DNA of 64,000 bases, taken from the NCBI GenBank assembly GCA_963765595.1, contig CAVXXE010000062.1:1-64000 (forward strand). The letters run 5' to 3'. This DNA is from JAFDCJ01 sp963765595. GTDB taxonomy: Bacteria > Desulfobacterota > Desulfobacteria > Desulfobacterales > JAFDCJ01. How positions within the stretch are numbered: the first letter of the stretch is position 1; every line of letters starts with the position of its first letter. The position numbers were made by a program, and so were the translations under genes. Below, in pieces: positions 61,744 through 64,000 of this stretch. Under the pieces are notes generated by a model. It was not told where the DNA came from and did not search any database. It saw only the letters and a list, made by a program, of their open reading frames with translations.

Positions 61744-62656
61744 AATCCGAACCTGCATTGCATGCAATACCTGCATGCAGTCGATTTTTAAAAAAGGTCG
61801 CATCGAATGCCTGGTAAACCCCATGCTGGGCCGGGAAGAGGAAATGGCCTTTATCCCGACTGAAAAGCCCAAGAAAGTGATGGTGATCGGTGGCGGCCCC
61901 GGCGGATTGAATGTGGCCTGGGTAGCTGCCAAACGCGGGCATACAGTGCATGTGTACGAAAAAAAACCCGTCCTCGGTGGTCAGCTGGTTCCGGGCAGTG
62001 CGTCCGGTCACAAAGCAGAACTGCGCTCCCTGATTCGTTTCCAGGAAAAACAAGCCGAGCTATACGGCGTCAAATGCCACCTGAATCACGAAGTCACGGC
62101 GAAAGACGTTAAAGCCTTCGATCCCGATGTGGTGGTGCTGGCCACCGGCTCTTTGCCCGCAATACCACCGGTACCGGGCATCGAGAAGGACATTATGCTC
62201 ACTTACGAGGATGTGCTCAATGGCGGCCCAATTCCTTCCAACAGGGTGGTTGTGGTCGGCGGTGGGCCCACCGGTCTTGAACTGGCCTTATACCTGTCTG
62301 AAAAGGGCTGTTCGGTAACGGTGATTGAAATGCTGCCCAAAATCGGCCGCGGCATGGAAGCCATAACCAAAAAAGTGATTCTTAAACACCTTAAAAAAAG
62401 CAATGTCGCCATGCTGACCGAAACCCGGCTCTCTAAAATAAAGGACAACGGAGTCGTCGTTGTCAACCAGGACAACCGGGAAAAATTCATTGAAGCCGAA
62501 AAAGTCGTGATCGCCATCGGTACGAAGCCGGACACAACGCTCTACGATAAGATAAAACCGCTGGGCTATAAAACTTACCAGATCGGTGATTGCCTGGAAC
62601 CGAGGAGCGCCAAAGACGCTATTTACGAAAGTGCGGTGCTGGGCAGAGCGATATGA
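61736..62656 (+). CDS. Fe-S/FAD/NAD half of the same 2,4-dienoyl-CoA-reductase-like protein (frameshifted)
   Basis: 306 residues in the +1 frame. It starts with LDEIRTCIACNTCM, the cysteine cluster (CxxCxxC, and a fourth in ECLVNP) for the [4Fe-4S] centre. The FAD-binding VMVIGGGPGGLNVAWVAAKR and NAD-binding VVVVGGGPTGLELALYLSEK motifs follow, and it ends with YQIGDCLEPRSAKDAIYES, the usual last block. It has no start context of its own, so it is the second half of a single ORF broken by one extra G in the run GCGGGAC at about 61730. Either a recent mutation or a sequencing error. The two halves might still be joined by frameshifting. Confidence 0.82.
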   Translation: MDEIRTCIACNTCMQSIFKKGRIECLVNPMLGREEEMAFIPTEKPKKVMVIGGGPGGLNVAWVAAKRGHTVHVYEKKPVLGGQLVPGSASGHKAELRSLIRFQEKQAELYGVKCHLNHEVTAKDVKAFDPDVVVLATGSLPAIPPVPGIEKDIMLTYEDVLNGGPIPSNRVVVVGGGPTGLELALYLSEKGCSVTVIEMLPKIGRGMEAITKKVILKHLKKSNVAMLTETRLSKIKDNGVVVVNQDNREKFIEAEKVVIAIGTKPDTTLYDKIKPLGYKTYQIGDCLEPRSAKDAIYESAVLGRAI

Positions 62657-62739
62657 ATAAATATTGAAGATTGTCGATTGAATATTTAAGGAAGTCACTT
62701 TGCTCAATCGTTTTTATCGCAATAATTCCAATGTAAAAA

Positions 62740-62800
62740 GACAGAATTCCTTCATTATTCATTCGTCATTCGTCATTCCATAGGTTCGTCATTCGACATT
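62740..62800. repeat. CATTCGTCATTCGT repeats entering the pspF 3' end
   Basis: ATTATTCATTCGTCATTCGT, TCGTCATTCGACATTCGTCC and similar. On the minus strand this is the ATGACGAATGACGAATG spacer that encodes the last residues (RMSNDEPME) of PspF. Confidence 0.7.
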
Positions 62801-63855
62801 CGTCCTTCATCCCGGTATTGACGATACAAACCCCTGAATTGATGGTAGGTCAGGCCCAACAGTTGGGCTGCCTTTTTCTGATTGAATTTCGCTTTTTTGA
62901 GGGCATTTTCAAGCATTCGAACCTTTAATCCCCACACCGCTTCTTTCAACGGCCTGGCCATTAAATCACCTAAGTCCGATGATGCCTCATCAGCAGTTGA
63001 ACCCTCCGTTTCCATTTCAGGCGTCTTTTTTTCATAAGGCGAAAAAAACGGGTCAAAAACAATTTCATTGATTCGGGTTGAATCGGATCGATATACTGCC
63101 CGTTCCACCACGTTTTTCAACTCGCGTACATTGCCGGGCCAGCGGTGTTCTTCAAGGGCCTTGGCGGCTTCAGGGCTGAATTGCGGAATTTCCGTCCAAC
63201 CCAGCTCCACCGCCATTCGTCCGGCAAAATGATAGACCAGCAGCAGAATATCTTCTTTACGCTCCCGCATCGGCGGCACAGTCAAAACTTCAAAGGAAAG
63301 CCGGTCCAGCAAATCCTGTTTAAATATTTTTTTGGCGACCAGGGCCTTCACATCCGCATTGGTGGCCGCTATAATCCGCACATCCACGTCGATACTCTCG
63401 GAGCTGCCCACCCGTTCAAAGGTGCTGTATTCCACCACCCGCAAGATCTTTTCCTGCACCTCCATGGGAATGTTGCCGATTTCATCCAGAAACAAGGAAC
63501 CACCGTCCGCCGCTTCAAACCGGCCGACTCGCCGTTGAGCCGCACCGGTAAATGCGCCTTTTTCATAACCGAATAATTCCGATTCGATCAGGGCCGGCGA
63601 GAGCGCAGAGCAATTAAGGGTCAGAAAAGGTCCCTGCCATCTTTTAGAGAGATAATGCAGGCGGTTGGCCGCCAGTTCTTTCCCCGAGCCGCGTTCTCCC
63701 AGCAGAAGGGTCGGGCGGTTAACCGGCGCCACCCGTGACAGGCGCTCCTGAAACTCCAAAAATATTTCGGATTGCCCCAGGGCTTCATCGGCCCTCGCAG
63801 GAGTTCCTCTGCCATAATGTCTTGGTGAGTATGTATTCACGGATTCAGAGTCCAT
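62773..63855 (-). CDS. pspF: Psp operon sigma-54 activator PspF
   Basis: 360 residues. An AAA+ domain without an N-terminal receiver, as in PspF. Walker A is GERGSGKE at 53-60, the sigma-54 contact loop GAFTGA is at 100-105, Walker B is LFLDE at 121-125, and the arginine-finger region is DLLDRLSFEV. RWQGPFLTLNCSALSPALIE and RWPGNVRELKNVVERAVYRS match PspF closely. A C-terminal Fis-type helix-turn-helix (KKAAQLLGLTYHQFRGLYRQ) lies near 325-345. The last nine residues come from a spacer repeat. It is divergent from a sigma-54 promoter that leaves the window, exactly as pspF and pspA stand in E. coli. It senses envelope stress through PspA. Confidence 0.9.
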   Translation of the reverse strand: MDSESVNTYSPRHYGRGTPARADEALGQSEIFLEFQERLSRVAPVNRPTLLLGERGSGKELAANRLHYLSKRWQGPFLTLNCSALSPALIESELFGYEKGAFTGAAQRRVGRFEAADGGSLFLDEIGNIPMEVQEKILRVVEYSTFERVGSSESIDVDVRIIAATNADVKALVAKKIFKQDLLDRLSFEVLTVPPMRERKEDILLLVYHFAGRMAVELGWTEIPQFSPEAAKALEEHRWPGNVRELKNVVERAVYRSDSTRINEIVFDPFFSPYEKKTPEMETEGSTADEASSDLGDLMARPLKEAVWGLKVRMLENALKKAKFNQKKAAQLLGLTYHQFRGLYRQYRDEGRMSNDEPME

Positions 63856-63902
63856 TTTTTAATAAATACCAAAATTTGGCGTTTTATACTAATAATTAGA
63901 TA

Positions 63903-63931
63903 TTATTACCGCAACTTTTTCGCTCTGTCAA
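63903..63931 (-). promoter_or_regulatory. Sigma-70 promoter of pspF
   Basis: Minus strand TTGACA (63926-63931), 17 bases, TAATAA (63903-63908). About 50 bases before the pspF start. Confidence 0.6.
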
Positions 63932-63974
63932 CAGAAAAACTCGTGTTTTCAAGTAGTTGTCCGAATCAAAGAGA

Positions 63975-63990
63975 TGGCATGATTCATGCT
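63975..63990 (+). promoter_or_regulatory. Sigma-54 promoter (outward, probably of the pspA operon)
   Basis: TGGCATGATTCATGCT fits the consensus TGGCACGNNNNTTGCW in all but two positions. The invariant GG (-24) and GC (-12) are at the right distance. The psp genes would start just outside the window. The DNA between it and pspF (63856-63974) should hold the PspF upstream sites. Confidence 0.75.
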
Positions 63991-64000
63991 ATGGCAACTC

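Noticed and set aside
1..64000. tRNA, rRNA, CRISPR arrays, phage genes
   Set aside because: No T-loop-like GGTTCRANTCC with flanking stems, no regular spacer-repeat series, and no phage structural or integrase gene was seen.

Overview
The window looks like a chromosomal segment of a sulfate-reducer-type deltaproteobacterium (Desulfobacterota, probably Desulfobacteria). This is inference from gene content: a divergent pspF with a sigma-54 promoter, recCBD, a bacterial DUF3524 (queuosine-tRNA mannosyltransferase-like) protein, DUF6502/DUF5666 and DUF4390 proteins, a decayed hgcA-like gene, a LUD-protein fragment, and intergenic spaces full of short purine-rich or ATGACGAATG-type repeats. No rRNA, tRNA or CRISPR array was seen. 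No replicon-type or plasmid marker was seen.

Layout. 1-11 kb is accessory and partly decayed: a ZIP transporter cut by the window edge, a MazF-type toxin-antitoxin pair with a near-consensus promoter, an orphan piece of a secreted protein, a metallo-beta-lactamase-fold lipoprotein, an AAA/DUF4143-type ATPase, a DUF6883-DUF4926 gene pair, remnants of a LuxR regulator and a TPR protein, a NagD-like HAD phosphatase, and a truncated hgcA-like gene.

11.2-30.3 kb is the most interesting block. Around a divergent Lrp/amidohydrolase control region lie two DAO-type FAD oxidases, an agmatinase-family ureohydrolase, three saccharopine-dehydrogenase-like oxidoreductases (two close paralogues and one distant), an amidohydrolase, a complete peptide/opine-type ABC importer, a MATE exporter and an O-methyltransferase-like protein. 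Together they read as uptake and breakdown of a guanidino- or N-carboxyalkyl (opine-like) amine. No pathway known to me has this exact set. The gene junctions carry three inverted-repeat elements.

30.3-35.8 kb holds transporters (two EamA, one MFS) among relics: an IS91-type transposase piece, an Lrp C-terminal piece, an MFS C-terminal piece and a LUD N-terminal piece. 35.8-45.2 kb is recC-recB-recD on the minus strand. 45.9-52.6 kb is housekeeping-like: J-domain/DUF1232 protein, DUF3524 glycosyltransferase, HU/IHF-type protein, glucokinase, a MerA-like flavoprotein without the mercury-binding C-terminal cysteines, and two small exported proteins. 53.2-58.9 kb is a run of exported proteins (duplicated-domain lipoprotein, DUF4390, FnIII-like protein, DUF5666/DUF6502 operon) with a candidate small RNA between them. 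59-64 kb carries rmuC, a 2,4-dienoyl-CoA-reductase-like gene split by a frameshift, and pspF with its own promoter and the outward sigma-54 promoter of the psp operon at the window edge.

All calls are by eye from translated sequence and motifs. No database search was run.
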